A stretch of DNA of 8,103 bases from an uncultured Collinsella sp. (GCA_934617135.1 CAKTUC010000060.1:1-8103), one strand, 5' to 3'. Shown: positions 1-5,966, counted from the stretch's first letter. The notes: generated by a model from the letters alone, not told the origin. Numbers and translations: made by a program.

Positions 1-100
1 GCAAAATCGCTGGATTCCGACATCGAAACCGCAGGAAACGGCGCTCTCAAAGTGTCGATGCTTCGGGGGTCCGATTTTGCTCGTTCACTTCTCGGGAAAA
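1..100 (+). repeat. Partial copy of a dispersed palindromic intergenic element
   Basis: Positions 24-100 align without gaps to 4012-4088, with about 5 mismatches in 77 bases. The most conserved part runs from the direct-repeat-like GAAACCGCAGGAAA through TTCGGGGGTCCGATTTTGC to CGTTCACTTCTCGGGAAAA. Only the right arm lies in the window; the left arm would be upstream of base 1. The similarity stops sharply after the GGGAAAA at 100. The copy ends 39 bp past the stop codon of the minus-strand phosphoesterase, so it sits in that gene's 3' untranslated region, just as the second copy sits behind the histidine kinase. No coding function is visible. A role as terminator or mRNA-stabilising hairpin, or as a non-autonomous mobile repeat, is inference. 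Confidence 0.8.
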
Positions 101-139
101 GTATTAGATCCCAATTCTTGGCCACCTCGGGCAACGTAC

Positions 140-901
140 CTACTCCAGTCCTGGGCCGGAATATCTCCCCGTTTCCGAGTCATAGCTCAGCACGGCGACC
201 TCGCCGTTCTTCATGACGTTCCCATCGATGTAGTAATGGCTAGCCCCGTCATGCCAGATGCCGCGGTAGCCTGCAATGCCCGAGACTACCTCGGTGTTGA
301 TGTGCCCGGCGATAACATCAAGGTAGAACTCATGCCCCACGTAATCGGGCATCATCATGGTAAATGACTCGTCAGACGTGCCGATCTTCCAATCCTCCCC
401 GGCTTCCTCGTCGATGCCAGCATGCACAAAGACCTGGCCGAAGGGGCTCTCGTAAACGTAAGGGAGCTTGCGGACCCACGTGATGATGTCCGCGTGCTCG
501 GCCTTCATCCGCTCAACCGTATAGGCGTACGCCTCCTCGAGCTCCCTGAGCCTCAACAGATGCTTGACGTGCTTGAACGCCTCGGCATCCAGAAAGCTCT
601 TGGCCGTCGCCAGGTTGCTGTCGGCAAGTATCCATGCTTGCGTAAAATTTGGATCTTTCACCTCGTCGATGTACTCGAGGAGCATCTCCTCGTGGTTGCC
701 GCGCAGCGCCACGACGCGATCGCCGTAACGTTTTTGCAGGTCCATGACGAGCTCAAAGACGCCAAGCGAATCGGGGCCTCGGTCGCAGTAGTCGCCCAGC
801 AGGACCAGCTTGGAGTCCCGGGCATCGAGGTCGATGGTGAAAAGCGATGTCTTAAAAGCATCAAAGCACCCGTGAATGTCACTCATAGCGTAGATATGCA
901 C
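140..901 (-). CDS. Calcineurin-like metallophosphoesterase (PPP-type Ser/Thr phosphatase or Ap4A hydrolase-like)
   Basis: This 253-residue protein carries the full set of metallophosphoesterase motifs. They are D8-x-H10 in SDIHG, GDYCDRG (D37, D40, R41) at 36-42, GNHEE (N69, H70) at 68-72, VFVHAGI with H160, and AGH with H200. These residues bind a two-metal centre that hydrolyses phosphate esters. The family includes protein phosphatases of the PrpA/PrpE type and symmetrical diadenosine-tetraphosphate hydrolases; the sequence alone does not choose between them. No signal peptide or membrane segment is visible, so it is probably cytosolic. The start is a GTG: AGGGGG lies 6 bases upstream (908-913), and the next in-frame ATG is at residue 6, right before the first motif. 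It stands alone on the minus strand, divergent from the two-component operon. Confidence 0.9.
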   Translation of the reverse strand: MHIYAMSDIHGCFDAFKTSLFTIDLDARDSKLVLLGDYCDRGPDSLGVFELVMDLQKRYGDRVVALRGNHEEMLLEYIDEVKDPNFTQAWILADSNLATAKSFLDAEAFKHVKHLLRLRELEEAYAYTVERMKAEHADIITWVRKLPYVYESPFGQVFVHAGIDEEAGEDWKIGTSDESFTMMMPDYVGHEFYLDVIAGHINTEVVSGIAGYRGIWHDGASHYYIDGNVMKNGEVAVLSYDSETGRYSGPGLE

Positions 902-1285
902 TTATGACCCCCTGTTTGCGTCGAGATCCGCTCGCTTGCGCCCGCGCGTCGCGGCGGCCTCTCTGATTTCGCGGGCGGCGGGCAACTCTGTCCCGTCACG
1001 CCCCTCAACATTGGAAATAAGTATATCTCGCCGTGCGGACACAAATTTACGATTGGGCTCTGTCCGCCCTCCGTGCACTTGCCTAGAAGGACGGATCTTC
1101 CCTCCCCCGCCCCACCCAAAAACTCATCCAACATTAATCTTGGCTCAAGAATCGCTTAATCTATAACCTGCACTATAGAGTTCGACCAAGGGCGGGGCGG
1201 CACCGCGCAACGCAGGCCGCCGAACGCAACGCTCGCGCCCGGGCAGATCGCCCGACGTCGCGCCCATCGAACGAAAGGACAGGTC
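902..1285. other. Divergent intergenic region with structured leaders
   Basis: No gene is supported in these 384 bp; the ORFs that cross it lack family motifs. It holds a plus-strand promoter near 1140-1167 and a GC-rich leader of about 110 nt before the DUF4342 gene. That leader has a small CGGGC/GCCCG hairpin (1240-1254) and a GGCGGC/GCCGCC pair around 1195-1222. A 7-bp inverted repeat (GCGGACA 1035-1041, TGTCCGC 1061-1067) is also present. On the minus strand, TATACT (about 1021-1026) could be a -10 for the phosphoesterase, but no convincing -35 accompanies it. I matched none of this to a known riboswitch. Confidence 0.5.
1140..1167 (+). promoter_or_regulatory. Sigma-70-type promoter of the DUF4342/two-component operon
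   Basis: TTGGCT (1140-1145) and TATAAC (1162-1167) are separated by 16 bases and resemble the -35 and -10 consensus (4/6 and 5/6). The region is clearly more AT-rich than its surroundings. Transcription would start near 1174, giving a leader of about 110 nt. A second TATAGA at 1174-1179 has no -35 partner. Confidence 0.55.
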
Positions 1286-1828
1286 ATGGACGACCTCGAA
1301 AAAGTTGAAACCATCCGCACCAAGTGCAACGTGAGCTACACCGATGCCAAGGCCGCGCTCGACGCCACCGACGGCAACGTTCTGGATGCCATCATTTGGC
1401 TCGAGTCGCAGGGCAAGACGCAGACCACGTCGGCGCACGCCGCCACCGAGTCCGCGCCGACCGATGAGCCCTCGGCCGAGATGGTCGCCGCGCAGGCCGC
1501 CTACGAAAAGTCGAGCGAAAAGACCGACTTCTCCAAGAAGATGGACAGCGTGTGGGAGTACCTCAAAAAGCTCTTTCGCCTGAGCCTAGACACCAAGTTT
1601 ATCGCCACGCGCCGCGATGCGATCATCCTCAACATTCCCATCCTGATTCCCATCGTCGCCCTGTTTGCCTGGGGCGCCACGATATGGCTGATGCTGCTTG
1701 GCCTGTTCTTTGGCATGCGTTACCGCATCGATAGCGACGGCGACGTGCCCGGCAGCATCAACAACCTGATGGATCACGCCGCCGATGCCGCGGACGGCAT
1801 CAAGCAGAATCTGAACGACGACAAGTAA
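1286..1828 (+). CDS. UBA-like / DUF4342 domain small membrane protein
   Basis: The 180-residue protein has three parts. Residues 1-45 form a UBA/TS-N-like three-helix domain: V7ETIRTKCNVSYTDAKAAL, then DGNVLDAIIWLE, the pattern also found in EF-Ts and NAC. Residues 46-85 are a low-complexity Ala/Thr/Glu linker. Residues 86-150 look like DUF4342: an amphipathic stretch (VWEYLKKLFRLSLDTKF), then a long hydrophobic segment at about 113-143 that may cross the membrane once or as a hairpin. The acidic tail is probably cytosolic. The ATG is preceded by GAAAGGA (1273-1279) at good spacing. The next gene, a response regulator, starts 18 bp after the stop, so the two are probably co-transcribed. The molecular function of DUF4342 is unknown to me. 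A role in membrane-stress sensing together with the kinase is inference. Confidence 0.85.
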   Translation: MDDLEKVETIRTKCNVSYTDAKAALDATDGNVLDAIIWLESQGKTQTTSAHAATESAPTDEPSAEMVAAQAAYEKSSEKTDFSKKMDSVWEYLKKLFRLSLDTKFIATRRDAIILNIPILIPIVALFAWGATIWLMLLGLFFGMRYRIDSDGDVPGSINNLMDHAADAADGIKQNLNDDK

Positions 1829-1846
1829 TCGCAGACGGGGGCACGT

Positions 1847-2620
1847 ATGGCACGAATCCTGATCGTAGAGGACGAGGAGAAAATCGCCCGCTTTGTGACG
1901 CTCGAGCTGGAGCACGAGGGCTACCAGGTGGAGCACGCCGCCGACGGCCGCACCGCTGTGGACCTGGCGTTGGAGCGCGACTACGATCTGATTCTGCTCG
2001 ATGTGCTGCTGCCGCAGCTCAACGGCATGGAGGTGCTGCGGCGCGTCCGCAAGCACAAGGATGTGCCGGTGATCATGGTCACCGCGCGCGATGCCGTGAT
2101 GGACAAGGTGGCCGGGCTCGATGCCGGCGCCGACGATTACTTGACCAAGCCGTTTGCCATTGAGGAGCTGTTCGCGCGGATCCGCGTTGCGCTGAAGCGC
2201 GCGGAGGCCGTGCGTGCGGCTTCGCGCGTTGGCGGCGTCGGGGCCGAGGCGGGCGCCGTGAGTGCCGATGCTGCCGCATCCCCGGCTGGCGACTCAGCCC
2301 AGACCGCCGCCGCGCCCTCCCCCGCCGCGTTCACCGTGGGCTCGGTCGCGCTCGATCCGGATCGCCGCGAAGTCACGGTCGGCGGCTCGCCCATCGCGCT
2401 GACTGCCCGCGAGTTCGACGTCCTCGCTCTGCTTATGGCACACGCCGGCACCGTGCTCACGCGTGAGCGTATCGCACACGAGGCGCTGGGCTACGAATAC
2501 GTGGGCGACACCAACAACGTCGACGTGCACATCGCGCACCTGCGTGCCAAGATAGAAGACGCCGGCGGTGCCCGCATCATCCAGACCGTGCGCGGGGTGG
2601 GCTATGTCTGCCGCGCGTAA
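1847..2620 (+). CDS. OmpR/PhoB-family response regulator
   Basis: The 257-residue protein is a DNA-binding transcription regulator, second in its operon. The receiver domain (1-120) shows the acidic pair E8/D9, phospho-acceptor D52 in LILLDVLLP, T79 in VTA and K101 in TKPF. The C-terminal winged helix (about 162-257) has LTAREFDVLALL, the recognition-helix region ending VDVHIAHLRAKIED, and the closing IIQTVRGVGYVC. The domains are joined by an Ala/Ser/Pro/Gly-rich linker of about 40 residues (122-161), longer than is usual. The ATG at 1847 has a G-rich ribosome site (1837-1841). The histidine kinase downstream overlaps its last 17 bases, so that kinase is the presumed phosphodonor. Targets cannot be read from the window, and I do not assign a symbol because OmpR subgroups are too alike. 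Confidence 0.95.
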   Translation: MARILIVEDEEKIARFVTLELEHEGYQVEHAADGRTAVDLALERDYDLILLDVLLPQLNGMEVLRRVRKHKDVPVIMVTARDAVMDKVAGLDAGADDYLTKPFAIEELFARIRVALKRAEAVRAASRVGGVGAEAGAVSADAAASPAGDSAQTAAAPSPAAFTVGSVALDPDRREVTVGGSPIALTAREFDVLALLMAHAGTVLTRERIAHEALGYEYVGDTNNVDVHIAHLRAKIEDAGGARIIQTVRGVGYVCRA

Positions 2621-3899
2621 CGCCGAAACCAAGCGCGTCACCTCCATCGCCCGCGCCATCAACTGGAGCTACATGTGGCGCCGCCTGATGAGCTACGTTT
2701 GGCTGGACCTGTTGCTGCTGGTTGTTGCGGCGGCGATCCTCGTCTTTGGCTACAACCAGACACTGCCCGACGGCACGTTTACCGCGGGCTGGATCCCCAG
2801 CGAGTCCGTTCGCAGTATGTCGATTTCGCCCACGCAAGGTTGGGACCTGGCCATGCTCACCTACACCGTTGAACTTGCACGCACCACCAAGACCTTCCCC
2901 CTCGCGCAGGACCTCGTCGCGCTGTGGCCCCTCTATATCGTTGTCATTGGCTGGCAGGTCATCAGCGTGCTCGACATGCTCGGCGGCGCCCGCCGCGTGC
3001 GCCGCACCATGGCGCCGCTCAATGACTTAGCGCTGCGCGTGGACGAGCTCGGCCGTATGCAGCTCACCGGCGGCAGGATGGAAACGCTGGAGCAGGCCAT
3101 TGAGCGCGCAAGCGTCGACTCGCCGAACATCACCACCGGCGATGCCGACCTGGCGAGCATCGAGGTCGCGCTCAACCGCTTGCTGCGCCAGATGCAGGAG
3201 GCCAAGCTGCAACAGATGCGATTTGTCAACGACGCAAGCCACGAGCTGCGCACGCCCATCGCGGTGATCCAGGGCTACGTGAACATGCTCGATCGCTGGG
3301 GCAAAGACGACCCGGACGTGCTGGCGGAATCCATCGCCTCGCTCAAGGCCGAAAGCGAACACATGCAGGAGCTCGTTGAGCAGCTGCTGTTCTTGGCACG
3401 CGGCGATGCCGGCCGCACCGTGCTGCGGCGTGTGAACACCAACGTGGCTGCGCTCGTCGGTGAGGTTTGCGAGGAATCGCAGATGATTGATGCCGGGCAT
3501 ACGTACCGTTTGGCGTACGATGCCGCGCTTGCCAGCGGCCCGCGCTGCGACGCAATGGTCGACATGGCGCTCGTGAAGCAAGCGCTGCGCGTGATCGTGC
3601 AAAACGCCGCCAAGTATTCGGATGCGGGGACAACCATCACGTTTGGCGTAACGCCGGATGCGGGCACGGGCACCATCGACATAAGCGTTGAGGACGAGGG
3701 CATCGGCATGAACCAAGAATCCGCAGCTCACGCGTTTGAGCGGTTCTACCGCGCCGATAACGCGCGCGATGCCGGCGCACAGGGTTCGGGCCTGGGGCTC
3801 GCCATTGCCAAGTGGATCGTCGACAGCCACGGCGGCGTCATCGGCGTAACCTCGGTCGAAGGCGTCGGCAGCCGCTTTACGATTTGCCTACCGCGGTAA
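2604..3899 (+). CDS. Membrane sensor histidine kinase
   Basis: This 431-residue kinase is the partner of the preceding regulator. It has a short cytosolic N-terminus, TM1 at about 32-50, an extracytoplasmic loop of about 55 residues and TM2 at about 107-126. A HAMP-like linker follows (RRTMAPLNDLALRVDEL to IEVALNRLLRQM). The HisKA domain has H213 in FVNDASHELRTPIA. The ATPase domain has N334 in VIVQNAAKYS, DEGIG (D364, G366, G368), FERFYR at 378-383 and GSGLGLA at 394-400. All catalytic boxes are intact. The loop is small, so it may sense membrane state or a small ligand; this is inference. I chose the ATG at 2604, just behind GGGGTGG (2594-2600) and overlapping the regulator's end by 17 bp. 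An in-frame ATG at 2568 would add 12 residues and a 53-bp overlap. Confidence 0.93.
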   Translation: MSAARNAETKRVTSIARAINWSYMWRRLMSYVWLDLLLLVVAAAILVFGYNQTLPDGTFTAGWIPSESVRSMSISPTQGWDLAMLTYTVELARTTKTFPLAQDLVALWPLYIVVIGWQVISVLDMLGGARRVRRTMAPLNDLALRVDELGRMQLTGGRMETLEQAIERASVDSPNITTGDADLASIEVALNRLLRQMQEAKLQQMRFVNDASHELRTPIAVIQGYVNMLDRWGKDDPDVLAESIASLKAESEHMQELVEQLLFLARGDAGRTVLRRVNTNVAALVGEVCEESQMIDAGHTYRLAYDAALASGPRCDAMVDMALVKQALRVIVQNAAKYSDAGTTITFGVTPDAGTGTIDISVEDEGIGMNQESAAHAFERFYRADNARDAGAQGSGLGLAIAKWIVDSHGGVIGVTSVEGVGSRFTICLPR

Positions 3900-3913
3900 G
3901 GGGCGCCTCTCGC

Positions 3914-4105
3914 AAATCGAAGGTGAATGGTTTTCCCGAGAAGTGAACGACCTATTTTGGACCCCCGAAGCATTCACACTTTTTGGCGCCAAAACTGCAG
4001 GAAAAACTCGACGAAACCGCAGGAAATTCCGCCCTCAAAGTGTCGATGTTTCGGGGGTCCGATTTTGCTCGTTCACTTCTCGGGAAAACCATTCACCTTC
4101 GATTT
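3914..4105. repeat. 192-bp palindromic intergenic element (MITE/REP-like)
   Basis: The first 37 bases (3914-3950) are a perfect inverted copy of the last 37 (4069-4105). The arms continue imperfectly inward to about 3982 and 4037, with a shared TTCGGGGGTCC/GGACCCCCGAA block. The centre contains the palindrome TTTTGGCGCCAAAA (3981-3994) and two related GCAGGAAA units. The right half (4012-4088) is about 93% identical to 24-100. The element begins 14 bp after the kinase stop codon and carries no credible gene. As RNA it would fold into one very long hairpin. A non-autonomous mobile repeat and/or a 3'-end processing or termination structure are the likely readings. Confidence 0.85.
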
Positions 4106-4135
4106 TCAACAGCCCACCAGGCGGCCGCGCGGCAT

Positions 4136-4173
4136 AAAAATGGGGTAAGGCCACGCGGCCTTACCCCATTTTT
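4136..4173. terminator. Bidirectional intrinsic terminator
   Basis: A perfect 17-bp stem (AAAAATGGGGTAAGGCC paired with its complement at 4157-4173) closes on the 4-nt loop ACGC. The outer A5/T5 provide a U-tract in both directions. It lies between the plus-strand kinase and the minus-strand VOC gene, which converge here, so it can end both transcripts. Confidence 0.93.
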
Positions 4174-4197
4174 CGTTAGCTATAAGCAGCTTGTGCG

Positions 4198-4572
4198 CTA
4201 CTCGCGGCACAGGTGCACGGCGAAGCCGGCGAACTCGCGCTTAAAGTACACGAGCTTGGTGCCACCGTCGGGCAGCAGCGCGCGCGACTCCTCGTTGACC
4301 TCGAGCCCGCGCTCGGCAAACCACTTCTCGGCCGCATCGATGTCGTTGACGGCAAAGCCAATGTGGCCCTTGGTGCCACGACCGTTCTGCTTCATGATCT
4401 CGACCAGCGAATCGTTAAAGTACGAAACCGGGGTCTCGATGACGGGCAGGCCCATCATCGTCGAGAACAGCTCCGCGATCTCCAGGGCGTCGGCCGGGTC
4501 GGTGGCGTTAATGCCCACATGGGCAACGCGCATGCCAAAGAGCTCGACCGGATTGGCGTTCTGTTCACTCAT
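4198..4572 (-). CDS. VOC-superfamily (glyoxalase/bleomycin-resistance fold) protein
   Basis: The 124-residue protein has two beta-alpha-beta-beta-beta modules: module 1 at about 14-60 (VAHVGINATDPADALEIAE to SLVEIMKQ) and module 2 at about 69-121 (GHIGFAVNDIDAAEKWFAERG to GFAVHL). Candidate metal ligands are H18, E58, H70 and H120. VOC enzymes use this fold for isomerisation, dioxygenation or drug binding, and the substrate here is unknown. From memory, the pattern EIMK..GRGTKGHI plus a GFAVHL end resembles the VOC domain fused to some Firmicutes KDPG/KHG aldolases; this needs a search. The ATG at 4572 follows the EIIB stop by 11 bp with a weak GTAGGCG site. A longer in-frame reading into the EIIB gene lacks family similarity. 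It is likely co-transcribed with and translationally coupled to EIIB. Confidence 0.85.
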   Translation of the reverse strand: MSEQNANPVELFGMRVAHVGINATDPADALEIAELFSTMMGLPVIETPVSYFNDSLVEIMKQNGRGTKGHIGFAVNDIDAAEKWFAERGLEVNEESRALLPDGGTKLVYFKREFAGFAVHLCRE

Positions 4573-4583
4573 ACAGTCAGCGC

Positions 4584-4871
4584 CTACTGAGCCATGACGT
4601 CGAGAACGGCCTTCTCGGCAGCGACGCGGTTCATGCCGGTCATGAAGGGCACGCCGCTCACGTACGGGCAGGTGAGGCCCTCGGGGGCAACGGTGGTGGC
4701 GATCAGCAGGTCGGCGCCCTCGTCGCAAGCGTCCTTGGCCTCGGAGATGGCGCACTGCACGATCTCGTACTTGTCGGCGTAACCGTTGGCGTCGAGCATG
4801 GTGGCGACCTTCTGGGCAACGAGCGTGGAAGTAGCAGCGCCAGCACCGCAAGCCAAAACGATCTTCTTCAT
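4584..4871 (-). CDS. PTS EIIB component, galactitol/GatB-type
   Basis: The 95-residue cytosolic protein has the EIIB(Gat)-type phosphocysteine loop near its N-terminus: KIVLACGAGAATST with C8 as the expected phosphorylated cysteine. A Rossmann-like alternation follows (YEIVQCAI, ADLLIATT, GVPFMTG). Length is normal for a stand-alone EIIB. It would take phosphate from an EIIA and pass it to sugar bound by an EIIC, but neither is encoded in the window. The ATG has AAGGGAG (4881-4887) 9 bases upstream. It heads a two-gene unit with the VOC protein, separated by 11 bp. The transported substrate cannot be named; galactitol-type EIIBs serve several polyols and sugar acids. An alternative is that it acts as a regulatory phospho-relay protein rather than as part of a transporter. 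Confidence 0.9.
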   Translation of the reverse strand: MKKIVLACGAGAATSTLVAQKVATMLDANGYADKYEIVQCAISEAKDACDEGADLLIATTVAPEGLTCPYVSGVPFMTGMNRVAAEKAVLDVMAQ

Positions 4872-4972
4872 AGGTAGTGTCTCCCTTCATGGTTTACTTT
4901 AGGGTAAGTGTACCGCAGCGAGCGATGGCGCTCGGCCTCGATGCGCTTTTATGCCAGTTTGCTTGCACGCTG

Positions 4973-5001
4973 CGTATAATACATCTAGTACGTGTTGTCA
5001 T
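4973..5001 (-). promoter_or_regulatory. Candidate promoter of the EIIB/VOC unit
   Basis: On the minus strand ATGACA (4996-5001) and TATACG (4973-4978) are spaced by 17 bases. The -35 is good and the -10 moderate. The leader would be about 95 nt. It overlaps the plus-strand -10 of the next gene, so the two promoters probably interfere or share control. Confidence 0.4.
4975..4980 (+). promoter_or_regulatory. Consensus -10 box for the TPR-like gene
   Basis: TATAAT matches the consensus exactly, 56 bp before the ATG at 5036. At 16-18 bp spacing the -35 is poor (TGCCAG region), which would fit activator dependence. The inverted repeat CGCTCG/CGAGCG (5004-5020) lies in the transcribed leader. Confidence 0.5.
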
Positions 5002-5035
5002 ACCGCTCGCTTTACGAGCGACTAAGGACTCTGAA

Positions 5036-5659
5036 ATGCCCGATTCCCGCACCCTCTGGACCGCCGTCGTCATCATCTGTATCGCCGTGTCGGTATTCTT
5101 TAGCGTCAAAAAACGTACCACGTTTAAGCGCCTGCAGCAGCTTATGGCCGCTAAGCAGTGGGACGAGTTCGATCGCTTGCTCGACAGCAAGCTCACCAGT
5201 ATGCTGTACCCGCGCTACAACCGCGACTACCTGCGCCTGAACTCCTATCTGCTGCGCGAGGACTACAAGCGCGCCGACGAGATGTTCGATTTGCTGCTGG
5301 GGCTCAACCTTCCCAAGATGCAGCGCGTCGACCTGGTAATCAAGGCCTTTAACTACTACGTTGGCCAAGAGGACCGCAAAAAGTCCAAGGAGCTACTGCA
5401 CGAGATCAAGGGCTTTGAAGGCGGCCAGGCAGAGGCGGTCGCGCACGAGTGCCAGCTGATGTACGACACGATGATTCTCAAGCGCCACAACGACATCCCC
5501 GAGCTGGAGCGTATGCTCGAGGAGGCCGGCGACGACAAGGTCAAGGCTTGCCGACTGGAATACCTGCTGGCCTTGCAGTACAAGAACAAGGGCGACGAGG
5601 GCAAGTTTGCCGAGTACCTGGAAAAGTCGGGCCAGCACTCGATGGCTGTCAACGCGTAA
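5036..5659 (+). CDS. Membrane-anchored helical (TPR-like) protein of unknown function
   Basis: The 207-residue protein begins with one hydrophobic segment (about 7-24, LWTAVVIICIAVSVFFSV) followed by KKRTTFKR. It continues as a run of amphipathic helices (about 30-200) with TPR-like helix pairs. Examples are WDEFDRLLDSKL, DYKRADEMFDLLLGL, DRKKSKELLHEI and NKGDEGKFAEYLEKSG. The basic residues right after the segment favour a cytosolic C-terminal domain, so it may be a membrane-tethered scaffold for protein interactions. No catalytic motif is visible and I cannot name a family. I chose the ATG at 5036 because TAAGGA (5023-5028) lies 7 bases upstream and a TATAAT box lies at 4975. The longer reading from 4877 would start upstream of that promoter. 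It is a single gene; the tRNA-Leu follows after 31 bp. Confidence 0.8.
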   Translation: MPDSRTLWTAVVIICIAVSVFFSVKKRTTFKRLQQLMAAKQWDEFDRLLDSKLTSMLYPRYNRDYLRLNSYLLREDYKRADEMFDLLLGLNLPKMQRVDLVIKAFNYYVGQEDRKKSKELLHEIKGFEGGQAEAVAHECQLMYDTMILKRHNDIPELERMLEEAGDDKVKACRLEYLLALQYKNKGDEGKFAEYLEKSGQHSMAVNA

Positions 5660-5670
5660 CGGGCGGCTTG

Positions 5671-5679
5671 TGCTAGACT
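5671..5679 (+). promoter_or_regulatory. Extended -10 promoter of tRNA-Leu
   Basis: TGCTAGACT has the TG-N extension and a TATAAT-like hexamer, 11 bases before the mature tRNA 5' end. No clear -35 is seen, and read-through from the preceding gene is also possible. Confidence 0.4.
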
Positions 5680-5690
5680 TCTAGTCTCAC

Positions 5691-5775
5691 GGGGGCGTGG
5701 CGGAATTGGCATACGCAGGAGACTTAAAATCTCTCGCCGCAAGGATTGTGGGTTCGAGTCCCACCGCCCCTACCA
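5691..5775 (+). tRNA. tRNA-Leu (anticodon UAA)
   Basis: The 85-nt gene folds as a cloverleaf. The acceptor stem GGGGGCG pairs with CGCCCCT (first pair G.U). The D arm contains GCGGAATTGGCATACGC. The anticodon loop is CTTAAAA with anticodon TAA, reading UUA. A class II variable arm is present (CGCCGCAAGGATT region). The T arm is GTGGG-TTCGAGT-CCCAC, and a 3' CCA is encoded at 5773-5775. The extra-arm length and anticodon agree on leucine. It is expressed on the plus strand and followed at once by an intrinsic terminator. Confidence 0.95.
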
Positions 5776-5785
5776 CGTATTGTTT

Positions 5786-5825
5786 ACGAGCCCGTGTCCC
5801 CCAGGGATGCGGGCTCGTTTCTTTT
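5786..5825 (+). terminator. Intrinsic terminator of tRNA-Leu
   Basis: ACGAGCCCG (5786-5794) pairs with CGGGCTCGT (5810-5818). Inside it TCCC/GGGA extends the stem across a small bulge. The T-rich tail TTTCTTTT ends the structure 50 bp past the tRNA. Confidence 0.9.
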
Positions 5826-5827
5826 GG

Positions 5828-5953
5828 ATGCCGGCGGGACTCGAACCCGCGAGGGGGCGAGCGTCAAGCGGACGCGCAGCGTCCGCAGCGAGCCGGCGAG
5901 GGCGCCGGCAGGCGACCGAAGCCGGTGCGTATTTGCGCAGCAAATACGCAAAC
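5828..5953. repeat. GC-rich hairpin cluster with a tRNA T-arm-like end
   Basis: No gene is supported. Read on the minus strand, the left end is GCGGGTTCGAGTCCCGC, a perfect T-arm, but no matching 5' tRNA half follows, so it is a remnant or mimic. Three hairpins come next: GCGGACGC-GCA-GCGTCCGC (about 5868-5886), GCCGGC...GCCGGC (about 5892-5909) and GCGTATTTGC-GCA-GCAAATACGC (about 5927-5949). The first and last share the GCGCAGC apex. The block resembles REP-type palindromes. Confidence 0.6.
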
Positions 5954-5966
5954 GTCCCACCGCCCC
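5954..5966 (+). repeat. 13-bp direct copy of the tRNA-Leu 3' end
   Basis: GTCCCACCGCCCC repeats 5758-5770 exactly. That stretch is the 3' strand of the T stem and most of the 3' acceptor strand of tRNA-Leu. The copy lies 196 bp downstream in the same orientation. It could be the outer end of a small insertion at the tRNA; no integrase is nearby. Confidence 0.5.

Noticed and set aside
77..367. 96-codon plus-strand ORF at the left edge
   Set aside because: It begins inside the dispersed repeat and runs antisense through the end of the phosphoesterase.
422..907. 161-codon plus-strand ORF
   Set aside because: Antisense to the phosphoesterase, whose catalytic motifs are all present.
883..1134. 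83-codon minus-strand ORF upstream of the phosphoesterase
   Set aside because: Low complexity, overlaps the phosphoesterase start, and shows no recognisable domain.
3027..3830. 267-codon minus-strand ORF
   Set aside because: Antisense to the histidine kinase catalytic core, with no motif of its own.
4198..4890. 230-codon version of the VOC gene
   Set aside because: The first 106 codons are an Arg-rich shadow of the EIIB gene; the VOC similarity begins just after the ATG at 4572.
4877..5659. Upstream start for the TPR-like gene
   Set aside because: The extra 53 codons cover the divergent promoter region. The ATG at 5036 has a proper TAAGGA site and starts directly before the membrane anchor.
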